Shown piece by piece: positions 1-5,909 of a stretch of DNA of 6,832 nt (positions are counted from its first letter, which is position 1; each line of letters begins with the position of its first letter). The notes under the pieces are model-generated. The model searched no databases and was not told the DNA's origin. It saw nothing but the letters and a program-made list of their open reading frames with translations. This DNA is from Actinomycetota bacterium. GTDB taxonomy: Bacteria; Actinomycetota; Humimicrobiia; Humimicrobiales; Humimicrobiaceae. Made by a program: the position numbers and the translations under genes. The stretch spans positions 1 to 6,832 of the forward strand of contig JADHVN010000077.1 in the NCBI GenBank assembly GCA_016783995.1, read 5' to 3'.

Positions 1-14
1 TGGACTTAATAAAA

Positions 15-815
15 ATGAAGGAAAAAATTGATAGATTAAAATTCTTTATTGATAAGATTAAGTATAAAAGAGAAAGACACTTCTATTTTACAATTATTTT
101 TTTAGTATTTTTAATTATAATTATTTTTTCAGCAGTTTTTATATATCAGAGAAGGAATATCGAAAGGAAGGAAAATATTCTGAAAAGTTATTACAGTGAA
201 ATTGAGAGTGATGATTACAGTGAAAGGGATTTAGAAAATAATAGCAGCCTAGAAAATGGTAGTAATAGTTTAGGAAATGATAGTGATAGTGAAGGTAGTG
301 TAAATTATGAGAATGGTAATGAAATCAATTTAGGGGACGGCGGATGTTTCAGTAACTCCAGTTATGAAAATCTAATTAAAGTTTATATATGCGGGAGTGT
401 AAAAGACCCTGATGTATATGAAATGGAAGACGGCGAAAGAGTGGTAGATCTGCTTGAGAAAGCAGGTGGCCCTACAGATGAAGCATGTCTTGATGTAGTT
501 AATCTGGCTCAAATACTTATAGATGGTCAGAGAATTTATATTCCATCAAATGAAGAAATTATTGATGGAAGTACTTTATTTTTTTCTAGCAATGATTATT
601 TAGATAATAATTCTTTAGAGGCTGTTGTTATAAATATTAATCGTGCCACCTGCCAGGAACTAGAATCATTACCTGGAATAGGTGAGGTAATTGCAAAAAA
701 TATAGTAGACTATAGGGAAAAATATGGGCTTTTCACGAAAGAAGAGGATTTAAAAAATGTTAAAGGTATTGGCGAAAAGAAATATGAAACAATCAAAGAT
801 ATGATAACTATTTAA
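15..815 (+). CDS. comEA: ComEA, membrane-anchored competence DNA receptor (SLBB + helix-hairpin-helix)
   Basis: ComEA binds double-stranded DNA outside the cytoplasmic membrane and hands it to the ComEC channel during natural transformation. The 266-residue product has a basic N-terminus (1-22), one membrane segment (about 24-44, rich in Ile/Phe/Val), and a low-complexity Ser/Asn/Gly/Asp/Glu linker (about 58-118). An SLBB domain follows (about 121-178, IKVYICGSV near its start, GQRIYIPS near its end). The C-terminal DNA-binding pair of helix-hairpin-helix motifs spans 208-266, with LPGIG at 219-223 and VKGIG at 249-253. The domain order matches Bacillus-type ComEA; the linker makes it somewhat longer than usual. 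The start is uncertain: only 14 bases precede it, no Shine-Dalgarno sequence is visible there, and the frame stays open to the window edge, so a slightly longer N-terminus is possible. It lies 5 bases from comEC, as an operon. Identity is secure from the domains. Confidence 0.93.
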   Translation: MKEKIDRLKFFIDKIKYKRERHFYFTIIFLVFLIIIIFSAVFIYQRRNIERKENILKSYYSEIESDDYSERDLENNSSLENGSNSLGNDSDSEGSVNYENGNEINLGDGGCFSNSSYENLIKVYICGSVKDPDVYEMEDGERVVDLLEKAGGPTDEACLDVVNLAQILIDGQRIYIPSNEEIIDGSTLFFSSNDYLDNNSLEAVVININRATCQELESLPGIGEVIAKNIVDYREKYGLFTKEEDLKNVKGIGEKKYETIKDMITI

Positions 816-820
816 CTTGT

Positions 821-2509
821 ATGAAGAATTTCCACCTTTTGCTGGCTATTTCATTGACAGCAGGAACCTTCCTTGGAAGTAGATATACTGTACAGAATAA
901 TTTTATTATAATTCTAATTTCTTTTATTTTTGCTTTATCAATTATCTGCACCATTTTTCTTAAGAAATCTATAGCTGAAGACATTTATTATGATTCAAAT
1001 TCCAACAGAAGGAAGAATTTTAGATCCTCAAAAATTATCCAATCACATAAAGGCAATTCAAATATAAGAGAAATCATCAACTTAAGAAGTCAGCCCATAC
1101 CTATGGTTGGTGTATGCATCCTGGCACTGATTTTTTTGATTGTAGGTTATCTAAACTTTTGTATATATAGCATCAAAGAAGACAAGAATATTTTTTACTT
1201 AATCTCCCTGGATAATAACTTAAGTATTGAAGATATTACTTTAGAAGGAAGAGTTTCGAGCTATCCAAAATTTAAATATGGCAATTTGTATTTTTCACTT
1301 GAGGCAGCAAATGTATATGTTTATGACAGAAACCAGGGAGTTATGAAAAATTTTAGAACAGGTGATGCTGTAGATGTAAGATTAAGGAAAAACTCACTAT
1401 GTTCTTTAAAGAGAGATGATTTTATAAGGATTATTGGGAGTCTAGAGAAAAGGAAATCTGATAATAATATTGATATTAATTCGTATGATTTTAAAAATAA
1501 AGATTATAGCGAAATTATTTATTTTTTAGCAGATGAAGAAGTCAATAAGATTGTAAGCTGCGGTTTTAAATATCATATATTTTCATTAAGACAGAAGGTA
1601 GTTAATTGCCTTGAAAATATATACTATAGAAATCTGTGTTATGAAAATGCATGTATAGCAGAGGCAGTAATTTTAGGAAATAGAAACAATGTACCTGGTT
1701 ACCTGCTAGATAATTTTAAGAAAAGCGGAGTTTTTCATGTTCTTGCAATTAGTGGTCTTCACATTTCAATTTTTATGTATTTCTTTGTATTTCTAATGAA
1801 AAAAATTAATTTCTCCCATGTATTTATTGGGTTTATAATCCTGTTTTTAATCTTATACAATCTTATTGTTGGTCAAAGAGCTAGTATGCTAAGAGCAACT
1901 ATTATGATTGTTTTTGTAATTTTTGCTAATGAATTAAAGAGAGAATATAGTTCTCAGATTATACTGTATAATACATATATAATAATGATGTTGTTTAATC
2001 CTGCTTTTTTAATTGATATAGGTTTCTGGTTATCATTTTGCTCAATTGCTGCAATAGTTTTTATCAACCCCATATTATTGCAATTTTTTAAAGAAATAAT
2101 TCCGAATTTTAAATGGAAAAGTAATTACATTTTAAGAATCTTAATGATAACTTTTTCTATAAACATTGCCATATTTCCAATGTTAGCTTATTTTTTTGGG
2201 GAAGTTTCCCAGGTTTCATTATTTTCTAACATAGTAATAATTCCAGTTTTTTATTTAGCATTGCTTATTTTAGTTATGTCTTCTATCCTTGGATTAATTT
2301 GGCCTCCGATTGGCGGATTTTTTATAAAGCCTTCTTCAATAATTTTAAGCTGTATTTTAAAAATGGTAGAATTTTTCGGCAAGTTAAGTTTTAGCATATT
2401 AAGGCTTGAGTACTTCCCCTTAAAATATGTGTTAATATATTATCTAGTACTTATTATTTTTTTGGCTGTAATCGTTAAATATACAGATTACAGACATAAT
2501 ATAAAGTAA
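821..2509 (+). CDS. comEC: ComEC/Rec2-type competence DNA channel, short form lacking the MBL domain
   Basis: ComEC is the polytopic inner-membrane channel that carries single-stranded DNA into the cytoplasm during transformation. The 562-residue protein has two N-terminal membrane segments (about 5-22 and 28-47), a hydrophilic stretch (about 50-93), a third segment (96-116), and an OB-fold/DUF4131-like extracytoplasmic region (about 134-245). The Competence domain then runs from about 280 to 553. Its family motifs are visible: GVFHVLAISGLHIS (303-316), QRASMLRATIM (352-362), DIGFWLSF (399-406), FPMLAYFFGEVS (452-463) and SNIVIIPV (469-476). The protein ends just after the last membrane segment (about 533-553). 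The C-terminal metallo-beta-lactamase-like domain of longer homologues such as the B. subtilis protein (about 776 residues) is absent. There is no Shine-Dalgarno sequence, so translation is probably coupled to comEA, 5 bases upstream. The chosen ATG gives a family-like N-terminus (LLLAISLTAGTFLG). Confidence 0.93.
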   Translation: MKNFHLLLAISLTAGTFLGSRYTVQNNFIIILISFIFALSIICTIFLKKSIAEDIYYDSNSNRRKNFRSSKIIQSHKGNSNIREIINLRSQPIPMVGVCILALIFLIVGYLNFCIYSIKEDKNIFYLISLDNNLSIEDITLEGRVSSYPKFKYGNLYFSLEAANVYVYDRNQGVMKNFRTGDAVDVRLRKNSLCSLKRDDFIRIIGSLEKRKSDNNIDINSYDFKNKDYSEIIYFLADEEVNKIVSCGFKYHIFSLRQKVVNCLENIYYRNLCYENACIAEAVILGNRNNVPGYLLDNFKKSGVFHVLAISGLHISIFMYFFVFLMKKINFSHVFIGFIILFLILYNLIVGQRASMLRATIMIVFVIFANELKREYSSQIILYNTYIIMMLFNPAFLIDIGFWLSFCSIAAIVFINPILLQFFKEIIPNFKWKSNYILRILMITFSINIAIFPMLAYFFGEVSQVSLFSNIVIIPVFYLALLILVMSSILGLIWPPIGGFFIKPSSIILSCILKMVEFFGKLSFSILRLEYFPLKYVLIYYLVLIIFLAVIVKYTDYRHNIK

Positions 2510-2532
2510 AACCAGACTCTATATTTATCAAC

Positions 2533-2541
2533 TGATATGAT
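2533..2541 (+). promoter_or_regulatory. candidate extended -10 promoter upstream of the small ORF and holA
   Basis: TGATATGAT fits the extended -10 form TGnTATAAT with one mismatch in the hexamer (TATGAT, 2536-2541). No good -35 box lies 16-18 bases upstream (CAGACT at 17), which is tolerable for an extended -10 site. Initiation near 2548 would give a leader of about 29 bases before the AUA candidate at 2577. It would allow holA to be transcribed separately from comEC. In DNA this AT-rich, chance matches are frequent, so confidence is low. Confidence 0.3.
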
Positions 2542-2565
2542 ATATTATTGATTATTAATAAAGGT

Positions 2566-2571
2566 AAGGAG
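2566..2571 (+). promoter_or_regulatory. strong Shine-Dalgarno AAGGAG without a standard start codon
   Basis: AAGGAG lies in the comEC-holA gap. It is followed after 5 bases (CGGGT) by ATA, which opens a 34-codon frame. No ATG, GTG or TTG falls within a workable distance in any frame; the next candidates are at 2602-2610, about 30 bases downstream, and lead to a stop after a few codons. It stands out because comEC, holA, murJ and lepA show no comparable site. It may mark a small gene with a non-standard start, or one that has lost its start codon. Confidence 0.5.
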
Positions 2572-2576
2572 CGGGT

Positions 2577-2681
2577 ATACTTCAAGGGACAGTTAAAGTT
2601 CTTGATGATGCTAGGGATTTAAGCTGGAAGGAAATTGAAAAGAAAGCCTGTAAAGATCAGGCAATAAGAGGAATGAAATGA
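2577..2681 (+). CDS. putative 34-residue small protein with AUA start, or a decayed gene
   Basis: The frame reads I(M)LQGTVKVLDDARDLSWK and continues to AIRGMK before a TGA at 2679-2681. I do not recognise it. It is mostly charged and looks helical in the second half, with a single Trp (residue 18) and Cys (residue 25), no signal peptide and no membrane segment. In favour of coding: AAGGAG sits 5 bases upstream of the ATA, an in-frame TAA at 2565-2567 bounds the frame just before that SD, and the codon choice resembles its neighbours (A/T-rich third positions). Against: AUA starts are very rare in bacteria, and 34 codons can arise by chance. Alternatives are a former ATG mutated to ATA, a sequencing error, or a remnant of a larger gene. 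It shows no resemblance to the missing MBL domain of ComEC. Confidence 0.33.
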   Translation: MLQGTVKVLDDARDLSWKEIEKKACKDQAIRGMK

Positions 2682-2737
2682 AAGAAAGAGTATGTACTTT
2701 AGTCAGTTGCCAGGTTTATTTATTAATAATTGTTTGA
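2678..2737 (+). other. possible 19-residue upstream ORF in phase with holA
   Basis: ATG at 2678 overlaps the TGA of the preceding small frame (ATGA) and has a purine-rich AAGAGG at 2666-2671, 6 bases upstream. It encodes a short peptide, basic at the start and hydrophobic at the end (MKERVCTLVSCQVYLLIIV), stopping at TGA 2735-2737. It is in the same frame as holA, whose ATG follows 12 bases after the stop. It could couple translation into holA, which lacks its own SD. At this length it may equally be chance; no homologue is recognised. Confidence 0.15.
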
Positions 2738-2749
2738 TTTGAAATTATT

Positions 2750-3790
2750 ATGGTAATTGTAAAAGAAACAAAAAAAATATTGAATTTAGATGATTTAAGA
2801 CCATGCCACCTGTATACAAGCAAGAGCTTGTCTGTTTTGGATGATCGAATTGAAAGTATTAAGAAGTTTTTGAGGGGTAAGATAAATTTTGACACTGATT
2901 TTAAATTTTTTTACGGAGAAGAAGAAATTGACGAAAAAGAATTTATTAATTTTGTAACCACTCCTTCTTTTTTTTCTAAAAAAAAGGTAGCCATAATTAA
3001 AAATATTGAAAAGGCGCCGTCAAGTATTTTAAAAATGATTACAGGTTATCTCTCAAAATTAGATAGAAAAAATTTTGACACTATATTTATCATTACATCT
3101 CTGAAGGAAAAACTTGATTTTGAATTTTTAGGCATTGTTAGAAGAATTGGTGCTATTAAGAAACTACAGATGCCTATGGCCAGTAGTCTTAAGAAATGGT
3201 TGGATGAGAGATCGGAACTTGATGGTATAAAATTTACCAGTAGTGCTGCAGGAGTATTAATAGAAAATGTGAATTTTGATAAAAGCCTGCTGGCTGTCGA
3301 ATACGAGAAATTATACACTTACATAATTTCCGAAAAAGAAAAAGTTATAAATGATAGGATAGTGAAAAGGCTGGTAAACAGGGTTTACTCAATGAAGATT
3401 TTTGATCTGGTTGATTATATTGGAAAAAGGGATAAAAATAATGCAATAAGAGCATTAAAATATATTATTAGCGAGGGACAGAGTTTGTTGGGACTTATTG
3501 TTCTTATTCATAGAATGTTTAAAGCATTTCTGTATATTAAATTTGATGATTCCAGGCAGGAAGTAAAGGACTATATTTATAATAATATAAACGGCCCGCC
3601 TTTCTTTATAAATAAAATCATTAACAAGTATATAAGATATAGTAAAAATTACACAGAAGCAGAGATCGCTAGAATTTTTAATATATTAAATGATTTTGAT
3701 ATTAACTTTCGTAAAGGTGATACTAAGAACATAAATTTAGTAAAAAAGTTAATAACTCAGATTATTATTGGGTCAGGAAGCTTACTTTGA
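2750..3790 (+). CDS. holA: DNA polymerase III delta subunit (clamp loader)
   Basis: Delta is the clamp-loader subunit that opens the beta sliding clamp; it works with delta prime and DnaX in replication. The product is 346 residues, about the usual length. The N-terminal region (1-140) has the family's start pattern in degenerate form (LDDLRPCHLYTS, 13-24) and the characteristic TPSFFSKKKVAIIKN (71-85). The middle domain has LKKWLDERSELDGIKF (147-162). The C-terminal collar region contains FDLVDYIGKRDKNNAIRALK (218-237), then GQSLLGLIVLIHRMFKAF (243-260), and ends with FDINFRKGDTKNINLVKKLI (316-335), equivalent to the usual 'D..iK.G' segment. The ATG at 2750 has no Shine-Dalgarno sequence, and an in-frame TGA at 2735-2737 limits extension upstream. 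The last 9 bases overlap the 3' end of the convergent rpsT. The position between comEC and rpsT is the classic Bacillota location. Confidence 0.88.
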   Translation: MVIVKETKKILNLDDLRPCHLYTSKSLSVLDDRIESIKKFLRGKINFDTDFKFFYGEEEIDEKEFINFVTTPSFFSKKKVAIIKNIEKAPSSILKMITGYLSKLDRKNFDTIFIITSLKEKLDFEFLGIVRRIGAIKKLQMPMASSLKKWLDERSELDGIKFTSSAAGVLIENVNFDKSLLAVEYEKLYTYIISEKEKVINDRIVKRLVNRVYSMKIFDLVDYIGKRDKNNAIRALKYIISEGQSLLGLIVLIHRMFKAFLYIKFDDSRQEVKDYIYNNINGPPFFINKIINKYIRYSKNYTEAEIARIFNILNDFDINFRKGDTKNINLVKKLITQIIIGSGSLL

Positions 3791-4078
3791 TTTCTCCGAT
3801 TTTTTAGGTTCCTCTGATTCCATTGAATTTAACAGTTTGGAAGCTTTTGATTTCTTGTTAGCAGCGAAGTTTTTATGAACTGCATTTTTTTTAGCTGCTT
3901 TGTCCAGAGCTTTGAAAAGTAGTTTTAAATTTTTACTGGCTTCTTCTATATTATTATCTTCAATAGATTGAATAAATTTATTATTCAGAGTTTTAATTTT
4001 ACTCTTTAATGCTTTGTTTTTTTCTCTTCTTTTTATATTCTGTCTATCTCTTTTAATCTGAGACTTAATATTTGGCAT
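3782..4078 (-). CDS. rpsT: 30S ribosomal protein S20
   Basis: S20 binds 16S rRNA and is a primary assembly protein of the small subunit. The 98-residue protein begins MPNIKSQIKRDRQNIKRREK, the typical basic S20 start with conserved KS and RR positions. It continues through two long helices to the usual DKAAKKNAVHKNFAANKKSK (59-78). It has a C-terminal tail after the common SKLLN end (MESEEPKKSEKSK, 86-98), making it roughly 10 residues longer than most S20 proteins. It has a strong SD, AGGAGGT at 4093-4087, 8 bases before the ATG, the best ribosome binding site in the window. It runs opposite to its neighbours, overlaps the holA end by 9 bp, and diverges from murJ. Short, basic and unmistakable. 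Confidence 0.97.
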   Translation of the reverse strand: MPNIKSQIKRDRQNIKRREKNKALKSKIKTLNNKFIQSIEDNNIEEASKNLKLLFKALDKAAKKNAVHKNFAANKKSKASKLLNSMESEEPKKSEKSK

Positions 4079-4086
4079 TAATTATT

Positions 4087-4117
4087 ACCTCCTGAAATCA
4101 CAATTTTCTACGAGGAG
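4087..4117 (-). promoter_or_regulatory. rpsT ribosome binding site and possible SD-masking hairpin
   Basis: On the minus strand, CTCCT (4117-4113) is complementary to AGGAG (4093-4089) within the rpsT SD, with a 19-base loop between. If the transcript starts upstream of 4117, a 5-bp stem could hide the SD. S20 is known to control its own translation in E. coli, so a leader structure is plausible. The stem is short and the loop long, so this remains a suggestion. Confidence 0.3.
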
Positions 4118-4153
4118 TTATTTTAACACTTTTTTTAAAAAATAAAAATATTT

Positions 4154-4165
4154 ATTATAATTATA
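4154..4165 (-). promoter_or_regulatory. candidate -10 elements for rpsT
   Basis: Two adjacent perfect TATAAT hexamers occur on the minus strand (4165-4160 and 4159-4154). No strong -35 is present (TATTAT at 17 bases for the second). Starting near 4147, the leader would be about 68 bases and would include the CTCCT element. A rival is the extended -10 TGTTAAAAT at 4128-4120, which would start inside CTCCT near 4113. The very high A+T content makes either call tentative. Confidence 0.3.
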
Positions 4166-4172
4166 GTTTAAA

Positions 4173-4181
4173 TGATATAAT
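4173..4181 (+). promoter_or_regulatory. extended -10 promoter of murJ
   Basis: TGATATAAT is a perfect extended -10 (TG, one base, TATAAT at 4176-4181). The -35 region is weak (TATTAT at 4153-4158 with 17-base spacing). Transcription would begin near 4188, giving a leader of about 34 bases to the ATG at 4222. It lies about 10 bp from candidate rpsT -10 boxes on the other strand, so the two promoters would be closely divergent and may compete for polymerase. Confidence 0.5.
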
Positions 4182-4221
4182 ACGCTTCTTTAAGATTGTT
4201 TAAAAATAATTATTGGTGAAT

Positions 4222-5799
4222 ATGGATACAAATGAGGATTACTTATTTTCAAGAAAGAGAATCTTTAGTGCAACATTCATTGTAATTCTGGCCATACTGC
4301 TTTCCAAGATATCAGGACTTGTAAGAGATCAGATAATGGCAGGTTATTTTGGGATAAGCTATGATACTGACGCTTTTAATTGGGCATTTTTTATTCCTAA
4401 TCTCTTTAAAATAATATTTGCTGAATCATTAATTACTGCTGCTTTTATTCCAATTTATTCAATATATCTCAAAGAAAAAAAGAAGGATGAGTTAAGAACA
4501 TTTGTAAATTCAGTTATAAATATTATTATAATTGTTTTTACAGTAGTTTCTATTGTTTTGTTTATTCTTTCTCCCCAGATAGGGATTTTGCTTTCAAATA
4601 TTGCAAATAATCAGTTAGATGTTACTAAATTTGTTATCATGAATAGAATTATGATATTTTCACTTGTAATGTTAAGTTTATCAGGACTGGCCACAGGTAT
4701 TTTAAATTCACATAATATTTTTACTGCTCCTTCACTTGCTCCTTTTGTGTTAAATATATTTATTATTATTTCAGTTATAATCTTTTACTCAAAATTTGGG
4801 ATAATAAGCATGGCTATTGGTGTGATTATAGGATCAATTATGCATTTAATTATACAACTGCCCCAGGTTAGAGTTTCAAAGATTAGATATAGGTTAAAAA
4901 TAGATTTTAAAAACAAGGCAGTAAAAGAAATCTTTTCCCTTATGATACCTATTCTATTAAGTCTTGGAGCAGTTCAGCTTAATAATAGTGTGGATAAATT
5001 CTTTGCTCTCAACCTGGGAGCTGGAAATACAACTGCTCTTGATCTTTCATGGAGAGTTGCCAATCTGCCGCTGGGTGTATTTTCAGTAGCAATAGTAACT
5101 GTTTTGTACCCATTAATTTCAAGACAGGCTGCAGATAAGGATATGAAAGGCTTTAGAGAAAGCTTTTCACTTGGGATTAGGGAAATTGCTTATATCATGA
5201 TTCCTGCAGCAACAGGACTGGTTATCTTAAGCTACCCAATAATAAAATTATTGTTTGAGCATAATAATTTTAGTGCTGCTGACACGGATAAGGTTGCATA
5301 TATTTTAATTTTTCATAGTTTAGGGCTTATCTTTTTTGGATTTCTTATGATACTGAACAGATTATTTTATGCTTTTAAAAATGTGAAAACACCTCTTAAG
5401 GTAGCAGGTATTTCGATTGCAGTAAATCTATTGTTAGACTGGATACTAATAAAATATATGGATGTAGGGGGACTGGCTTTATCAACATCACTTGTAGCTT
5501 TATTTAATGTTGTAGTACTTGTTATTATCTTAAGAAAGAAGGTAGGGAATTTTGGTGGTAAAAGAATAGCTAAATCTTATGGTAAAATTCTTGCTTCATC
5601 AGCTATAATGGGAGTTGTTATATATTTTTTATGGAGATATCTTAATAGTTTTACTTATAATAGTTTATGGTCTTTGATATTATTTCTACTTTTGGTAATA
5701 GTAGTTGGAGCTGGAATTTATATATCCTGTACTATTTTATTTAAAATGGAGGAAATAAAATTTGTATTGAGTTTATTTAGGAGGATTAAAAAAAGTTAG
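4222..5799 (+). CDS. murJ: MurJ, lipid II flippase (MOP/MATE superfamily)
   Basis: MurJ moves the peptidoglycan precursor lipid II across the cytoplasmic membrane. From ATG 4222 the protein has 525 residues, a normal size, with about 14 membrane segments. The family signature lies near the N-terminus: SGLVRDQIMAGYFG (31-44), DTDAFNWAFFIPN (48-60) and IFAES (65-69). Aligned by eye with E. coli MurJ, R35 matches R24, D50 matches D39 and R278 (SWRVANLPLGVFSVA, 276-290) matches R270. Lysine replaces R18 (K29) and R52 (K63), while I64 replaces R53. Start choice: GTG at 4216 and TTG at 4213 are in frame just upstream, adding 2 or 3 residues. None has a proper SD; GGTGA at 4215-4219 is only 2 bases from the ATG. 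A good extended -10 promoter precedes it. The slot between rpsT and lepA is more often filled by sporulation genes in Bacillota. Confidence 0.93.
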   Translation: MDTNEDYLFSRKRIFSATFIVILAILLSKISGLVRDQIMAGYFGISYDTDAFNWAFFIPNLFKIIFAESLITAAFIPIYSIYLKEKKKDELRTFVNSVINIIIIVFTVVSIVLFILSPQIGILLSNIANNQLDVTKFVIMNRIMIFSLVMLSLSGLATGILNSHNIFTAPSLAPFVLNIFIIISVIIFYSKFGIISMAIGVIIGSIMHLIIQLPQVRVSKIRYRLKIDFKNKAVKEIFSLMIPILLSLGAVQLNNSVDKFFALNLGAGNTTALDLSWRVANLPLGVFSVAIVTVLYPLISRQAADKDMKGFRESFSLGIREIAYIMIPAATGLVILSYPIIKLLFEHNNFSAADTDKVAYILIFHSLGLIFFGFLMILNRLFYAFKNVKTPLKVAGISIAVNLLLDWILIKYMDVGGLALSTSLVALFNVVVLVIILRKKVGNFGGKRIAKSYGKILASSAIMGVVIYFLWRYLNSFTYNSLWSLILFLLLVIVVGAGIYISCTILFKMEEIKFVLSLFRRIKKS

Positions 5800-5870
5800 T
5801 AATATTGAAATTAATTATCTCGAAGAATTATTGTAATGTAACTTTTTAATTTATATTAGTACTTCTTTTA

Positions 5871-5879
5871 TGATAAATT
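5871..5879 (+). promoter_or_regulatory. weak candidate extended -10 before lepA
   Basis: In the 110-base murJ-lepA gap (5800-5909), TGATAAATT has the TGn extension and a 4/6 match to TATAAT (TAAATT, 5874-5879), with no good -35. It would start transcription near 5886. The gap has no visible terminator hairpin after murJ, so read-through from murJ is equally possible. Nothing else is recognisable there. Confidence 0.2.
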
Positions 5880-5909
5880 ACTCTTTAGAATATATTAATC
5901 TATTAAATT

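Noticed and set aside
2510..2749. Remnant of a ComEC MBL domain after the comEC stop
   Set aside because: All three forward frames were read; none shows an MBL start motif or metal-binding HxHxDH, and the space is far too small for the domain.
2968..2990. Programmed dnaX-like frameshift in holA
   Set aside because: There is no upstream SD-like stimulator and no obvious downstream stem-loop, and the product would be only a truncated N-terminus; kept only as a slippage observation.
3046..3318. 90-codon open frame on the minus strand inside holA
   Set aside because: It lies wholly within a well-supported holA, on the opposite strand, and its Ser/Phe/Leu-rich translation is typical of an antisense shadow in AT-rich DNA. 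No family resemblance or ribosome binding site.
4118..4170. AT-rich spacer as a replication origin or attachment site
   Set aside because: No DnaA boxes or flanking direct repeats of useful length; the A+T richness is explained by divergent promoters in a low-GC genome.
4213..4221. TTG or GTG starts for murJ upstream of the ATG
   Set aside because: They add only two or three residues and have no better ribosome binding site; ATG 4222 is preferred, though not proven.
5800..5909. Rho-independent terminator after murJ
   Set aside because: The T-rich stretch at 5842-5848 has no GC-containing hairpin before it.
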